A stretch of DNA of 23,786 nucleotides from Peptoniphilus sp. (lineage in GTDB: Bacteria; Bacillota; Clostridia; Tissierellales; Peptoniphilaceae): NCBI GenBank assembly GCA_029983555.1, contig JASBZH010000018.1, positions 1-23,786 of the forward strand. Reading direction: 5' to 3'. A model generated the notes under the pieces. That model was not told where the DNA came from, did no database searches, and saw only the letters and a list, made by a program, of their open reading frames with translations. Shown here piece by piece: positions 23,340 to 23,786 of the stretch. Numbering within the stretch: the first letter of the stretch is position 1; the number at the start of each line of letters is the position of its first letter. A program made the position numbers and the translations under genes.

Positions 23340-23786
23340 ATTTCTCTTTTGACTTTTCCATATATTCTATCAATAGTTTGTTTGCTTCTTCACTAATTTC
23401 AGAAAATTTAATAAGATCATCTATACTAAATTTTTCAATAAGCAACTTTCCAAAAGAAACAACGTGTTCAGTATCGTATCTCTTGTGACCCATGGCCACT
23501 TTTTTGCCCTCTTCACTAGTATATAGGTGAAAAACTTTGCCATCAGTTGTAGAATTTTTTCTGAATACTAAATTTTGTTTCATTAATTTTCTAACTGTCT
23601 GTGAAATAGCTGATGTAGTTCTGTTCCAAACTTTTGAAAGTTCAGTAACTGTTATGCCTGGATTGTCATAGATTTGAGTTAATATATGTACCTCAACAAG
23701 TGTAAGTTTTGGTCCAGAACCATAAAACTTCCTTTCATTAAAAGAATTACCATAGGAAAGAACGAAATCATATACTGGAACTATGA
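23338..23786 (-). CDS. MarR family transcriptional regulator (N terminus beyond window)
   Basis: An open frame entering from the window edge, with 148 residues visible; the first residues lie outside. The winged helix-turn-helix is clear: LTLVEVHILTQIYDNPG, then ITVTELSKVWNRTTSAIS (recognition helix), VRKLMKQNLVFRKNS and the wing TTDGKVFHLYTSEEGKK. A C-terminal dimerisation helix follows (IEKFSIDDLIKFSEISEEAN). An internal ATG at 23583 would remove the DNA-binding helix, so it is not the start. Members bind DNA as dimers and respond to small phenolic or other ligands. Two terminators separate it from the aromatic operon, so it is probably a separate unit, though a role in controlling that operon is possible. 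Its target is unknown. Confidence 0.87.
   Translation of the reverse strand, partial: IVPVYDFVLSYGNSFNERKFYGSGPKLTLVEVHILTQIYDNPGITVTELSKVWNRTTSAISQTVRKLMKQNLVFRKNSTTDGKVFHLYTSEEGKKVAMGHKRYDTEHVVSFGKLLIEKFSIDDLIKFSEISEEANKLLIEYMEKSKEK

Noticed and set aside
23155..23340. A T-box or attenuator leader before aroB
   Set aside because: The two hairpins end the MarR-family transcript and lie upstream of the likely aro promoter; no specifier loop or T-box sequence was seen.

Overview
The window looks like chromosome of a low-GC Gram-positive anaerobe. AT-rich codons, strong AGGAGG-type ribosome binding sites, a DUF1659/DUF2922/YvrJ trio, a DUF3798 lipoprotein ABC system and gene-dense minus-strand operons all fit the Clostridia/Tissierellia. 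A Peptoniphilaceae-like host is my best guess, made from gene content alone.

Layout. (1) 1-700, plus strand: three small genes (DUF1659, DUF2922, YvrJ), closed by a clear terminator. (2) 700-1910: no genes, filled with dispersed palindromic repeats and one copy of a ~290-bp repeat. (3) 1912-7268, plus strand: promoter, DUF3798 substrate-binding lipoprotein, internal attenuator-like hairpin, double-NBD ATPase, two permeases, terminator; the imported substrate is unknown. (4) 7270-9598: 2.3 kb without genes, packed with the same repeat families, two more copies of the ~295-bp element and a 263-bp near-identical direct duplication. (5) 9599-14250, minus strand: AbgB-like M20 amidohydrolase, then a YfcC/DcuC-type transporter, a terminator, and a cytoplasmic YwrD-like gamma-glutamyltransferase; apparently peptide or acyl-amino-acid use. 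(6) 14336-23200, minus strand: a compact operon aroB-aroA-aroC-[chorismate mutase/aroE/aroK/aroQ fusion]-pabAB-aroF-pabC with overlapping genes, ending in a terminator. (7) 23282-23786: two tandem terminators and a MarR-family gene cut by the window edge.

The aromatic operon encodes all seven steps from PEP and erythrose-4-phosphate to chorismate, plus conversion of chorismate to p-aminobenzoate for folate. Three pathway steps (3-dehydroquinate dehydratase type II, shikimate dehydrogenase, shikimate kinase) and a chorismate mutase are fused in one 643-residue protein. This is a bacterial analogue of the fungal AROM protein, with a different domain set and order. It is the most striking protein in the window.

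The second notable item is the ~295-bp repeat, present three times. Its 3' hairpin has diverged between copies while keeping its base pairing, with covarying pairs and G-U wobbles on one strand. That suggests a structured RNA or an RNA-acting mobile element. Because the copies lie as direct repeats on both sides of the DUF3798 transporter operon, they could also allow its loss by recombination.
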